Shown here: piece by piece, positions 34,850 through 46,099 of the stretch
Numbering within the stretch: position 1 is the stretch's first letter
Layout: each line of letters starts with the position of its first letter
Assembly (NCBI RefSeq): GCF_030247195.1
Contig: NC_080672.1
Coordinates: 393,159,037 to 393,223,036 of the forward strand
Source of the DNA: Topomyia yanbarensis
Taxonomy: Eukaryota; Arthropoda; Insecta; Diptera; Culicidae
Length of the DNA: 64,000 bases
Direction: 5' to 3'
Program-made: the position numbers and the translations under genes
The notes under the pieces: generated by a model
Told to the model about the DNA's origin: nothing
Databases searched by the model: none
The model's input: only the letters and a program-made list of their open reading frames with translations

Positions 34850-35100
34850 TACATTTCTTATAAAAGAAATGTATAGAATTCGCTCAAACTTTCAAGATTT
34901 TTTCCTAGGCCCGGAGGGCCGAGTCTTATATACCAATGGACTCAGCTCGACGATTTGGGACAATGTCTGTGTGTGTGTGTCTGTGTGTATGTATGTAACG
35001 GACAAATTCTCATTCGTGTTTCTCAGCAATGGCTGAACCGATCTTATCCAAACCAATTTTAAATGAAAGAACTAAAAAACAGTATGAACGCTATTAATTT
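34850..35100 (+). repeat. Partial copy of the microsatellite-bearing repeat
   Basis: It has AGGCCCGGAGGGCCGAGTCT, a (GT)n tract near 34966-34996 and 'tttctcagcaatggctgaac', in the order seen at 16479-19703, but is truncated after about 250 bp. Confidence 0.65.
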
Positions 35101-36374
35101 GTTTTTGGTTCTGATGTTCAGTTTCCATGATATGAACGTTTGAATGCGTAAAAATGGCGTTTTTTGCAGTTTTTTTTTTAAATTATCTGCCGAAATTGAC
35201 AATATAGATTAACAATTTATATGTTTTCAGATAGCTTTAACGAATACCTTTCGAACAAGCTATAGATAGTTGAAATCGAACTATTATCAAAAGAGATATT
35301 TATAATTAAATGCGGACGAAAGATTTTTATCATTTCCCATTGCCAGAAATATGACCAAAAACATGTAATCTATTATTAACGCCAAAACGGCTTATTTTAG
35401 GTCAATAGTATCTTCGGATAATATAATGGAGGCAATATGCCCTTTCTTTTGGTATTGTGCTTTTGCTGATTGATCACCCTATGAGTGAGATATTTTCACA
35501 AATTTTATTGGAAGTGATTATATCGAAATGATGTCTTTAGCATTTGTAGCTCTTACTTTTGCGAATAACTTTACTGAAGACTTCAAATATCTATTTTGAA
35601 TACTTTAAAAGTTATGGCTTGTTGTTTGTGGATTACTCTTTGTCGCCTATTTATTGCTCAATATAGTAATAATCCATTGAAATAAGCTAAACATTATTTC
35701 GATAAAACGAATTTTGTATTTCATTTTACTATCTACAACCGCTAGAAATAATCACCGAACACTTCCAAGTTGTCTGGAAGGAACTTGATAACTTATCAGT
35801 GCAAAAATGTTCATTTGTGCGAACCTTCTGACTGCAATTTTTCTAACTTATAACCATCGGATCGTTCTGAAACATATCGGAAAATGAGAAGCGAAATAAA
35901 TAACTCCAAGCAACGGCGTAGCCAAGAGAAGGTTTTGGGATTTAACACCATACAACCCCCCCCCCCTTCACCACACCCAAAAAAAATATTGAATTGAAGT
36001 TGAAAATTTATTGATGCAGACTGATTTAATTCAATATTACAATAACAATTATCTGATCCGTAGATTGATAACCTGTTGTTGTAAACATCATGAGGACTTT
36101 TGATAAATTGTCGGAATGGGGTCCTCCTGATATGTAACTGATCTATTGGTCTTGATTTCACAGTTGTCTAATAGCATCAATATCAAATTCCTGCCTGAAA
36201 ACATTCCAATAGAAAATTCCAGAGTTCTGTAATCAATCATAATCCTCAGATTTATTTTCAAATTGAGCTCGTTTTTGTAGAGATGTACTGTAATAAGGGT
36301 CTTTATTTAATAGGAAGCGAAGTTAAAATTGATTTAATGTCTATGAAACATAGAACTGCTCATCAAAAAAAAAA
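35101..36374. other. Intronic sequence, nothing recognised
   Basis: AT-rich, with a poly-C tract at about 35958. No domain-bearing ORF. Confidence 0.4.
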
Positions 36375-36690
36375 TGCATAACTGTGACCTCTGTTTCTCA
36401 GAGATGGCTGGACCGATTTGCACAAAGTTAGTCTCAAATGAAAGGTACAACCTTCCCATCGGCTGCAATTGAATTTTTTTTTATTGATTGGACTTCCGGT
36501 TCCGGGGTTACGAGTTGAAGAGTGCAATCACGCAGCAAATTCCCATATAAACTGAAATGAAAAATTTTCAAAATCAAATTTGCATTTTTGATGCCAAATG
36601 ACTTTAAAATGCATGAAACATTGAGATGTTTGACAAAAATTGATATGTAGTTGAAAGCGAACGAAAAATACTGTATGGAAATTTCCAAGA
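36375..36690 (+). repeat. Internal fragment of the microsatellite-bearing repeat family
   Basis: 'tttctcagagatggctggac' and 'cttccggttccggggttacg' blocks followed by 'cacgcagcaaattcccatat' match internal blocks of the copies at 16479-19703. The microsatellite part is absent. Confidence 0.65.
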
Positions 36691-36718
36691 GCAATCTGAT
36701 CGCTCACTAAATCATATG

Positions 36719-36840
36719 CTTCGGTGTTAAGTCAGACCGGACTAAGTCGCAAAACATCAAAAAATGAGATAATGATAACACTGGGTAAAGAATTTCTTTA
36801 GCTACATTCGACTTTTGCCAGATTAGAAATATGTGACCGA
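36719..36840. mobile_element. Truncated copy of the 246-bp MITE at 2160-2405
   Basis: It begins TTCGGTGTTAAGTCAGACCG and then follows the reverse complement of 2405-2290 almost base for base, before losing similarity. Only one terminal repeat is present. Confidence 0.75.
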
Positions 36841-37253
36841 ATTACCCCTACATTGTAAAAGAATCGAAAAACGTAGAGTTTGGAAAAATCGTTGCCTAGC
36901 GCTGCTATGGAGTGGTACAAACGAACTTTAAAAAAAAAATGTTACTTAACAGGGGAGGGGGTGACAATTTGTTACATGGGGAGAGGGGAGTCCACTTTGA
37001 CAATTCTTGCATTACGTAATCTATGAATGGTCCTTCATGGCACCAAAATGTAACTAAGGCATCAGAATAACAAATAGGACCTGTGAACGATATTTTTTTT
37101 CATATCTATCCATGTAAAAGGGGGATTTTCTTGGGTAGGTCCGAATAGCCCCGGGTTCCCCTAATATATTTTAAATATTACAATTCCGAGTTTCGTTAAA
37201 AAGTTTGAGAAAATATCCGGAATGTTTTGATTTTGTGAACTAATGTTCCTAAA
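36841..37253. other. Intronic sequence, nothing recognised
   Basis: No clear element; it contains 'ggggagggggtgacaatttg' and similar words known to me from mosquito repeats, but without boundaries. Confidence 0.35.
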
Positions 37254-37289
37254 TATATTAATAACATAATGTAGATGTGACTGTTTCGA

Positions 37290-38804
37290 TTGGACGTTGT
37301 GGAATCTAGGGTAGGTTTCGGCAATGCAGTCATAAACGAATTGCGTCGATTGTTTGTTATCTTCGCCGACGTTTCGACCCCTGGTCTGGGTCTTCTTCAG
37401 GGCCTAAAATGCAGGAAAAATGGGGTATTCCTCCAAGATATAAAACATTCGTTAAAATGCACCTACGAGCTTCTGGAAACACGAAGCCCACTGAACAAAA
37501 GCTCACTAACGCTATTGGAAAATTTCAAAAAAACACTACTCAACATCGAAATACAAGACACATTCCACCGCATTAAAATACTCAAAAGCGAAATAATCTC
37601 TTCCAAACAGCAAATCATCAATAACACACAACCTGAAACGTACAAATACTACTTTTACACACAAGAATTTGCTTACTACAAAAACAACGAACGTCTGACT
37701 AAAAATACATATCAGAAATATAATCGCATTTTTTTATAACACACCGAAACACAATCAACAGAAACTACCAACACTCAACAAAAACGCTATCCTCAATGCC
37801 AACACCAAGCAAATTCCCGTTGAAATTATGACACTGGTCAGTCTCGGCCCATAATATGCATTATCGTATCCAAGGACGGACAAAATTCCATTTGTCCATT
37901 TGATCGCTGACGTCGAGAACATTCTAATAGTACAGAAGGACAAGAATATCCGCGAGCAAACAAGATGCCAAATAATTAACAAAATACAAAATTTCATCCA
38001 CCGTGAAAACCATAGCGCTCCGAGAAGTTCATTAGAAAAGTTTTGCGATAAAGCGGTCATCCAGACAAACGTTTTTTAAAAGCGAACCCAGATATTCTTA
38101 TCCTTGAAGCAGATAAAGGTAATAGGACCATAATAATGAACATCGAAGAATACAACTCAAAGATGCACCAATTAATTAGCGATACAAATATTTACAAAAC
38201 CATGAGATCAGATCCAAAAAAAATATGAACGCCATAACAACAGCATAGTTCAACGACTATTCAACTTGAAACTAATCAATTCCGCGCCGCATATCCAGTC
38301 ACAATGCAACTTGCCCACGAATATACGGCCAACCCAAAGCACACAAGCAGAATCTCCCGTTACGTCCGGTAGTGCCCAACATCACGTCACCAACATACCA
38401 ACTAGCGAAATATATGTCGAATATCTTACAACAATCTCTAAAGAGTCAATACAACGCAAAAGACTCCAAAAACTTGTGCCAATACGTCAAAAAATTGAAG
38501 GGTACCATTCGAACACATTCTTGTGTCATTCGATGTAGTGTCACTGTTCGCTAATATTCCCAAAGATTTGGTCATACACGACATCATTATGATGTGGGAT
38601 GAAATCAAACAACACACAGACATCAACCTAGATCTTTTCTTCTTAGAAATTGTAGAACTACTCATAGATGCAAGTTTCTTTTGCTTCCGCGGTCAATACT
38701 ACCACCAAATATTCGGCATAGCTATGGGCAGTCCATTATCACCAGTACTGGTCGACATAGTGATGGAAAATTTGATCGCTACAGTGATAAAAACTGCTAA
38801 CATT
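37290..38804 (+). pseudogene. Penelope-like reverse transcriptase, N-terminal and finger region (decayed)
   Basis: Pieces in several frames: an N-terminal region to 37739; then IREQTRCQIINKIQNFIH; then a piece reading ILEADKGNRTIIMNIEEYN (a conserved Penelope RT motif, LEADKG.T.IM) near 38105; then DVVSLFANIPKDLVIH and GIAMGSPLSPVLVDIVMENL at 38523-38804. Frameshifts and stops separate them. The RT continues after the insertion at 40660. Confidence 0.8.
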
Positions 38805-39320
38805 ACGTTGCGTTGCGTTGCGTAAGCACGTTATACTTCGTAGATTGCAGACTGATGACTCTCATTTCCATCTAGACTACTTGAGGAGCATTGTTTGGGA
38901 ATAACAATTGATCCAGTCCAAGCGAGAGTTTCGCCTGAGAGCCACCATTGCGGGCCACGACCATCTTTACCATAACTTGGGATGAGAAAGGAAGTGTTGA
39001 TGTGGTACTTACTTAAGGGAAGGCCCCGACTCAGTGACACTCCCATAAGTACCACGGATTGGGTAGTGGGTGGGTTGTTAGTCAGCATTCGCTTCAAGCA
39101 AGCGATGCGACTGAGACTATATTTTCGTGCATGTTTGAATAGTTTATTGACTGTAGGATACGTAAATCTTCTAGGCGTTTAAACTCTGGCTAATCACTAT
39201 GCTATATTTCACCCTAAGGAGGAAAATTTGGTAAAAACCAAAATTTCTCACCAGGGTGAAAATTTGTTGGTAAAAACCAGTCTTTGTACAGGATGGCACA
39301 AATCCTTATTTCATACTTAG

Positions 39321-39395
39321 TTGCGTTTCGGCTTCGCCTCATCAGAAACCGACACTAACTTATTGTCGGAATAGATTAGCGCCGGCTTGACGCAA
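39321..39395 (-). ncRNA. Hammerhead ribozyme, copy A (best preserved)
   Basis: Minus strand. Stem III is TTGCGT / ACGCAA (6 bp). The cleavage triplet is GUC (cut between 39389 and 39388). Stem I is AAGCCGGCGCTAA with TTAGTGTCGGTTT (13 continuous pairs counting G-U). The core is CTGATGA, stem II GGC/GCC with a GAA loop, then GAAA. Every universally required core base is present: C3 U4 G5 A6, G8 A9, G12 A13 A14, A15.1-U16.1, C17. Stem III is the open stem, so the topology is type III. Self-cleavage itself is inferred. Confidence 0.85.
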
Positions 39396-39507
39396 ATCCC
39401 TTAAAACTAAAACACACTTTGTGTTTCAATCGAACGACTGATCAAACGTGATGTCCCGTTCGAGCAGAAGTTCTGTTTATGCCGATGAGACACAGTGAAG
39501 CCGAAAC

Positions 39508-39547
39508 TTGTCTTGGCTAGTGTCGGTTTCTGATGAGGCGAAGCCGA
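39508..39547 (+). ncRNA. Hammerhead 3' half only (partial)
   Basis: TAGTGTCGGTTTCTGATGAG followed by GCGAAGCCGAAACGCAACTA duplicates the 3' half of copy A in the opposite orientation. The 5' strand with GCGTC is missing, so it cannot fold alone. With copy A on the other strand it makes a small inverted arrangement. Confidence 0.6.
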
Positions 39548-40659
39548 AACGCAACTAAGTCTGGCTAATCGTTTATTGAGATTGTTTCATCGAAAACAAC
39601 TTGAACTCCGGACAAATTATGTCATGCAAAGATTACCCAATACTAACTAACTGTCTGTCATATTACCATGTTATTTTTCCCCTTGGTCTAATACGAATCA
39701 AATTCTTTTTGTTTTTCCTTCATTTTGTAGTAGCACTTTTATGCCGCTACTCGCAAAAGTGTTCATGTTCTATGGAATTTCCTATCTACCTGGCGCATTC
39801 GTGCGTAAAACGGCCGATTGCCTCAAAGCACATGACGTGCTCCCCTCCCATTTATGTCACAATTATTCATATTTCTTCCTCCTAATAGCGTTAGAATAAT
39901 AGAATTTATAAATGGTCCTTATTGGTATAATCACAAGCATATTGAGATACCGTAACTTGAAATTTTCCACCTCGTTCGAGTTAAAAGTTCCGATATTACA
40001 ATGAAGACGCGAAACAGAAAAAATATAAATGCTGCGTTCCTAAAAGATATTAACATCATGCACGAATCAAACACCCCCCGTTTCCAAATAGTACGTACCT
40101 ATTCTTTGCTCAGTATAATTGACTGATGAGTTAATGGACTAAAAGTAAAGCATTAAATATGACCATAAAACATTTGTTCCTCGTGCTGAAATGATTGCCG
40201 CAAATTGGTAATTGGATTTGAATTGATCTTGCGAATTGTCAATTCTCCACCCTCATACATAATTCAAAAGTCATTCACTCAGACAAGACCATGCGTATTT
40301 CCCACCCGCATTAAAGACCCAGTGGATTCGTTTCCTAGTTGGTCAAATAAACACTAAACAAACAAATAAATTAGTTTGTTCAGTCTAAAGAAATGTCAGC
40401 TGGATTGGCATCAACCGGCGGATACGTGTTCCCTTACAATTCCATTAAATGAAAGTACATTTAAAATTACATACGACAAAATATGTGCAATTCAGAATAT
40501 AACGAAATGAAGATTGCTTAATTATTTGCATTTAAAAAAGGATCGGAAAAAAATAGTGGCATAACCAAGGTGGTTCATTTTCAAAGATAGCACTGCGGAT
40601 GAATCACTGTATAAAAATTGGTGATAAGGGACGCGGACGAAAATAGCTGACCACCGCCC

Positions 40660-41640
40660 AGTGATAAAAACTGCTAACATTGCACCCAAGCACATCAGAA
40701 AATACGTTGATGATCTGTTCCTGATGATTCACAAAAACAGAATTCAAGATTTACTAAATATATTCAATAGCTACAATAAACATATACAATCACGTGCGAA
40801 ATTGAACAGGAAGGCAAACTACCATTACTAGATCTTCTAGTCATAACACACGACAATACTTTGAAAACCGATTGGTACCCAAAAACAATATCATCGGGAA
40901 GACTACTTAATTATCGCTCTTTCCACCCGATTGACCAAAAAATCGGGGTAGCAACCAATTTCGTGGACCGGGTCCGTACACTTAGCACTACTCGAAATAT
41001 CGACCATCAAAACCATATCATCACCGAACGTCTCAGAAACAACGATTTTCCCACACATCTCATCAATCGCATGCTACGACAACCAAATAAGAACCCGGTT
41101 AACATAGTTGACCAGTCAGAACCACATGTATACAAATCTTTATCATTCATCAACGAACTTACCCAGTCTATCGCTAAAATAGTACACCACAACATACCAA
41201 ACCTGAAAATAGCACCAAGCAACAAATACACCATCAAATCTTTATTACCAACACCCAAAGATCCCCTGCCCGACATGCAGCAAAACAACGTCACCTACAA
41301 GTTAGCATGTTCCAGATGTGACCACTGTTATGTGGGCATGCCGACTAATCAAAAGAAGGTTCGCATGTACGGCCATCAATCATTGGTCAACAGACTAGAT
41401 GAGAGACTAGCACATGGTCACAACTACGACGACAGCGTCAAAGAGAAAACTGCCCTAATGCCACATAACCATCACTCCTGACACGGAAAACCGACGCACA
41501 TACACCGACAACCTCAGCAGCTCTTACTCCAACTTTCTCCAATCCATTAGAGAGTTAAGAGCAATAAATTCCTCTCGAAATAAGAAAATTCTCCAACAAC
41601 AAAAGCATACCTACACATTCATCACTGACAGTTCGCAACC
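40660..41640 (+). pseudogene. Penelope-like RT catalytic motif and GIY-YIG endonuclease (decayed)
   Basis: It continues the RT after the insert. KYVDDLFLMIH (40704 onward) carries the catalytic Asp pair. The 206-codon frame at 40861-41481 reads TDWYPKTISSGRLLNYRS through FPTHLINRMLRQPN (the post-RT linker). It then reaches YKLACSRCDHCYVGMPTNQK followed by VRMYGHQS, the GIY-YIG endonuclease motif (Y...YVG...R..GH) used by Penelope-like elements for target cutting. Stops lie upstream of 40861 and after 41481, so it is non-functional. Confidence 0.82.
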
Positions 41641-43586
41641 AGTATAGTGCTGTGTCATACTTAGTGCACGCTCGCAAGACACAGTGAACGAGTGATACAG
41701 TGGCGTAGTAGCGGGGGAGGGGGGGGGGGGGTAGGTTTGGGGACAAACCCCCCCCCCCCCCCCCCCGAAATATTTTGGAGAATTTTGAAAAAAATCAATA
41801 TGTTAAACAAAAATATGCATAAAATTTTTAATGAAATTCTCAAAGTTTCATTTGCAAAAGTTATCTTGTGAAAATATTTCCTTGTAGTGAAAATTGGCTG
41901 CAGACTCGACACCTACCTGACGGCACGTTGTGGAGGCTAGCTCAACCGCCGAGGACTATAACAAGTAGATCGCGGCGAAGCGAGGAGCTGGGAGCTTATT
42001 GGTTCACGAAACGGATATCGGTACCGAGAGAAATTTCGCCACATTCTGTAGTCCTTGACTGACGGCGAACATGGACTGGAGAGTGTGAGAGAAGTATCCC
42101 CATAGAGACCACCAGGCGATTCGCTACCGCATCGGCCAATGGAACCCTGCTGCAGCACGAAGAAGGACGGGCCGCAAGCTAGAGTGGAAGACAAAAGCCT
42201 TTAACGAAAACCTCTTTGTTGAGTTACTTCGGCGAACAACGGAATCAAGTACGTTGATGCAGCTGATCTAACAAGAAGGATTGTGACGGCTTGTGACGTT
42301 ACAATGTCACGACAACTAGGGCCATGCAGTAGACGGCGTGCACGAGTTAAATGAGTAGCTCAGTACGCTACACGCTGCTTGTCTTAGATCCAGAAGGCGG
42401 ACTCAGCGCTTACGATCGGAGAGTGAGAAAGCAGGGCAAGCGACGTTTCGAGAAGGTGGGACTCTTCAAAACGGGAGATCAAGCTTTGCAAGCCAATTGC
42501 CATAAGTAGCTGTACTGAGAAATAAACGCCAATCCCTAGGGGACGCGTACTGAGTCGTCATGACGAAGACGAGGGACCGTCAACACCAGTTGAAATATAC
42601 CCGGGTAAGCTAAAGATAATCGTTGAGGGTCTCTTCCCGAATCACGATTCAACTACCTGGTCACCGACACCGTACGGCGAAGAAGAAGGAGGTAACACAG
42701 CCGAGTGGTAAGTGACTAACGACGAGCTCAAAGAAGCGTCGATGTGACCAAAATCAAAGAAAACCCCCGGTCCGGATGGAATACCAACCGTGGCGCTGAA
42801 AGCTGCGATCCTGGCATATCCAGACAAGTTCAGGATGCTACTGCTGAAGTCTTTAGATGATGGTAATCCCCGAAATGAGGAAGGTGCAGAAACTGATGTT
42901 GCTGCCAAAGTGTGGGAAGTCACCGAGCCATCCAGCCTCGAATAGACCAATGCCGCAGCGTGACATAAAAGAATGAGCCAGATCCTGAAGAGATACTTCC
43001 AGAGTAGAGCACTGCTGTACCAGGCGTTCCTCAGGGCTTCATTCTCTGTCCAACACTTTGGAATGGGATGTACGATGGGGTCTTAAGACTGCGGCTTCCC
43101 AGGAAAGTGAAAATCTTTGGTTTCGTGGACGATGTGTCACTAACAGTGAGACACTTGAAGAAATGGAGGTGTCGGTGACGGAGACAATGACACCGCGAAA
43201 AGCTGAACAGAACGCTTCAACTGCTGGTCGTACGAGTTGCGATTGCGTACCGGAGGCAGTATGCCTTGTCGCCGAGATGATCCCCATCTTCATTACCCTG
43301 ACGGAGGATATCAAGTGCTACAAACAATGAAACGCCAGAAACGTGAGGAAGATGATGAGAATCGATTGACGCGGCAGCAGGAATGGGACAATACAGAGAA
43401 AGGAAAGTGAACCTACCGGCTCATCCAAACCTGTCGGCGTGGGTCAATAGAAAGCACGGAGAGATGACCTTCCACCTGAAACAGCTCCTACCGAGCCACG
43501 ACTGCTTAAGGAGTATCTTCATCGGTGTGGGTACGCAACATCAACACTGTGCTTGGAGTGTGAGATCGTCGAGGAGACACCGGAGC

Positions 43587-43649
43587 GTCTTTGAATGTCC
43601 GAGGTTTGAAGTCTTTGAATGTCCGAGGAGAGTCTTTGAATATCCGAGG
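43587..43649 (+). repeat. Triplicated 18-bp unit in the R1 C-terminal domain
   Basis: GTCTTTGAATGTCCGAGG occurs at 43587 and 43611 and with one change at 43632, giving VFECPRFEVFECPRRVFEYP. In relatives this Cys-containing unit occurs once, so it is a local expansion in the zinc-knuckle region. Confidence 0.8.
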
Positions 43650-43774
43650 TTTGAAGTGACGTACAGGGAGCTACTTAAAACGGGAGGACCGGACATCAAC
43701 CCGGAAAATGTAGCCTACAGAATGACAAGCGACGTAAAGACGTGGAACGCAGTAACCAGGGATATGATGTAGAT

Positions 43775-44009
43775 CAGTGATTCTCAACCAGGGGTCCGCG
43801 GACCACTAGGAGGCCGCGAAGTCATTGCTGGGAGTCCGCGAAGAAAAATATATTTTCCGAGTGCATATTGAAATTTCAAGTCATGTTTCCTAACAAATTG
43901 AAAATAACATATTGATAGCATACAAAATTGATGTTTATCTATGGGGATCCGCAACAACCCAGTGTGATATCTAAAGAGTCCGTGGTACGAAAAAGGTTGA
44001 GAACCGCTG
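43775..44009. mobile_element. 235-bp hAT MITE, 8-bp target duplication
   Basis: Ends are CAGTGATTCTCAACC and the reverse complement of CAGCGGTTCTCAACC, flanked by ATGTAGAT at 43767-43774 and 44010-44017. It inserts right at the end of the R1 coding relic. Non-autonomous. Confidence 0.9.
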
Positions 44010-44029
44010 ATGTAGATCATGACCGTCTT

Positions 44030-45010
44030 ACAACGGAATGGACATCGAACAACGGTTTCGGGAGAGCAATCACCGTTAGGGAACTCTCCGCAGGAATAAG
44101 CTAGATTCACCGCCGAGGACTAGTCGAGTAGACTGCAATAGAGCAGCGAGTATGAGTCGTCGAAACGCCAGCAAACCGGACGTCACGCTCCATGCGGATT
44201 CGTCAGAGCGACCACGGCACCCCACCGGTTGTTCCGATAGAAAAATAGCGAAAACCAAAGAAAAATCGATATTGGGAGAACTTTTTTCGCCAGAGACCTC
44301 TCCGTTAGCGTAAGCTAGATTCACCGCTGAGGACTAGACTGAGTAGACAGCGACGATACACCACTAGTCGCGGGTCATCGGCGCACCAGTGCACCGGAAA
44401 CCCTGCTTCACCAAAATCGCCGAACTGACCTCGGCACCTAGCTGATTAGCTCGATCTCGGGAGAACTTCTATCGCCGGGGAATTCTTTGTAGGTCAGGTC
44501 CATCGTCGGGGAATAGACCGAGTTGTTCGCGAACAAGTCGAGGAGCTGAATGGATCATCAAGGAAGTAGTGCTAAATGACCCAAGAAGAGAACTAAAGGG
44601 CTTAAAGTAGTTGCGGTGCTAAATGGCACCGGTCACGGAGCCAAACGGCTCAAGAAGTTGTAGTACTGAAACCAAATAAGAATCGGTATCGGGAGAACTT
44701 CCTTCGTCTGGGACCTCTCCGTCAGCGACAGTCAGATTTACTGCCGGGAACGAGACCGCGTAGATCGCGACGATACACCACCAGCCGCGCCGGGGCTCCA
44801 GCAAACCGGATGCCCTACTCTACCGGAATCGCCGAACTGACCGCAGCACCTGGTTGGTTGGCTAGCTTTCGAACTTTTCTCGCCGGGGAACTTTTCGTCG
44901 GAGTAGGCTAGATCTATCGTCGGGTACTACACCGAGTAGTTTGCGTACCAGTCGGAAGCTCAACGAGGAAGTTGTACTGAATTGCACAAGGGAACTCAAG
45001 GGCTCAGTAA
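44030..45010. repeat. GC-rich tandem array (R1-element 3' region)
   Basis: Blocks beginning '(t)cgggagaact' followed by 'gccggggac/gaa..ctctccg..agc...agatt.accgc.g.g.act' recur near 44048, 44270, 44458, 44690 and 44870. Spacings alternate at about 225 and 185 bp, so the higher-order unit is about 410 bp. No ORF. Confidence 0.65.
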
Positions 45011-45627
45011 ATTAGACAGTCTGAAGTTTGCCGCCCAGATTGTCCTCGTAGGGGAAGAGCATTAATTCTATACCAACAGCTAGCTTTCCTACCTTGACTA
45101 CCCAAACCCGTTCCCTGAGTTGTTGGTTTTGAACATTTTTTTCCTGCTCAGAATGTTTTTGAACATTTTTTCATATATATACAAAAAAAAATCATATCCC
45201 CCCCGAAAAATTTTCTTACTACGCCACTGGAGTGATAAAACCCCCTTCTCGAAGAAATTTTAACGAACTCGATGAGTAGATACAGTGTAGTGTAGATCGC
45301 GACCAGCAGTAATTTTCGATGAACCTACCTCCCGTGATTATGTGGCACATCTACATAATTTTATTTTCCGTAGCCAAAATATCAGATCCTAAAACTGACA
45401 GGTACCCGTACACCAAATGCTCTATGACTCTTTTGATTTTTGTCGAGTGAGTAGTATTTTCGTGTTTTTAAGTTTATATGCTATTCTATCAATGTCATTT
45501 AATAAAATAGGCCCTGAAGAAGATTCATACCAGGGGCCGAAACGTCGGCGAAGATAACAAACAATCGACGCAATTCGTTTATGACTGCATTGCCGAAACG
45601 TATCCTAGATTATATTAATAACATAAT

Positions 45628-46099
45628 CAGCCAACCATTGGTTTTATGAAAAATGTTCATAATGTTGTGACCTAGTTATGGTACATAAAATCGATTTGGT
45701 AGTGACAGGGCGGAAGCCGTCACTGAAGTTCACAAAACAAAACCAATACATCCACTAATAAAAGCGTTATGCTGGCGTTACTGGAGGAAAATTGAACATA
45801 ATTATAAAACATGATTTTTGTTCATGGTCCTATTTTCGTAACGCAATCAATTATTTTGCGGTTTTTTTCATGTAAAATATGTAAATTGCCCAATATTTTT
45901 GAGCGTCTTTATTTTATTAAAAATTTAAAATCGGCCAATCGTTGCCAGAGTAATCCAATTTTTCCCAAATTAGAAACTTGAAGAGGTTGATCAAGGGAAA
46001 GTTAGGACTCTCGGAACGAGATGTCATCAACACAATACGGTCCCAGTGGTAGCATCGTTCAAAGGATGCCAATGCTAGATGGTTGACCCGTTGACCCGC
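45628..46099. other. Intronic sequence, nothing recognised
   Basis: Sequence after the Penelope element; it may include decayed upstream parts of the mariner relic that follows. Confidence 0.4.

Larger units (their letters stand above)
39185..39560 (-). repeat. Hammerhead-bearing repeat unit, copy A (with an extra 3' half)
   Basis: On the minus strand the unit runs from a GGGACATCAC box (39447-39456) through the hammerhead (39395-39321) to 'ggatttgtgcc ... ggtgagaaattttgg ... gaaatatagcatag' near 39200. The same order is seen at 62403-62597. A plus-strand partial core lies at 39508-39547, next to the main copy. Confidence 0.7.
38805..40659 (-). mobile_element. 1.86 kb insertion in the Penelope element with 23-bp target duplication
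   Basis: The 23 bp at 38782-38804 are repeated exactly at 40660-40682 and both copies belong to Penelope coding sequence. The left end of the insert is a (TTGCG)n run (38806-38823), which reads as a short (CGCAA)n 3' tail on the minus strand, so a minus-strand retroposed (LINE or SINE-like) element is likely. It carries the hammerhead repeat at 39185-39560. No RT remains; family unknown. Confidence 0.75.
41905..45020 (+). pseudogene. R1-clade non-LTR relic inside the hAT element
   Basis: Fragments in order on the plus strand. Near 42757, KKTPGPDGIPTVALKAAI is an RT finger motif. At about 43020-43140, GVPQGFILCPTLWNGMYDG and FGFVDDVSLTV form the RT palm, with the catalytic motif changed to VDD. 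At 43383-43772 a C-terminal domain ends in a Cys/His knuckle region, followed by PDINPENVAYRMTSDVKTWN. GC-rich tandem sequence built on 'gggagaactt..tcgcc.gg' fills 44030-45010 and also starts the relic at 41930. Assignment to R1 is by the order PDGIP, PTLWN, FADD and the C-terminal tail. Confidence 0.75.
41698..45229. mobile_element. hAT-type element inserted in the Penelope element, 8-bp target duplication
   Basis: Ends are CAGTGGCGTAGTAGC and the reverse complement of CAGTGGCGTAGTAAG, flanked by GAGTGATA at 41690-41697 and 45230-45237. The CAG(T)GGCG start plus 8-bp duplication are hallmarks of the hAT superfamily. G- and C-homopolymer runs follow the left end. There is no hAT transposase; the interior is occupied by an R1-clade relic. 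Confidence 0.85.
37271..45610 (+). mobile_element. Penelope-like element with inverted ends, twice interrupted
   Basis: An inverted repeat of about 104 bp bounds the element (37305-37408 and 45509-45613). It contains cagtcataaacgaattgcgt and the 'ccctgaagaaga...gaaacgtcg' region typical of Penelope-like termini. A 17-bp direct repeat TATATTAATAACATAAT lies outside at 37254-37270 and 45611-45627 and is the likely target duplication. Inside, in order, are Penelope RT fragments, a 1.86 kb insert (38805-40659), the RT catalytic motif and GIY-YIG endonuclease, then a hAT insert (41698-45229). All coding parts are decayed. Confidence 0.82.

Noticed and set aside
37340..37400. Penelope terminal region as a hammerhead ribozyme.
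   Set aside because: It has GAAACGTCG-like words on one strand but no CTGATGA core at a suitable distance, so I do not claim a ribozyme there.
43383..43772. A stand-alone 129-codon gene.
   Set aside because: It is the C-terminal domain of the R1-clade relic and is followed immediately by a hAT MITE.
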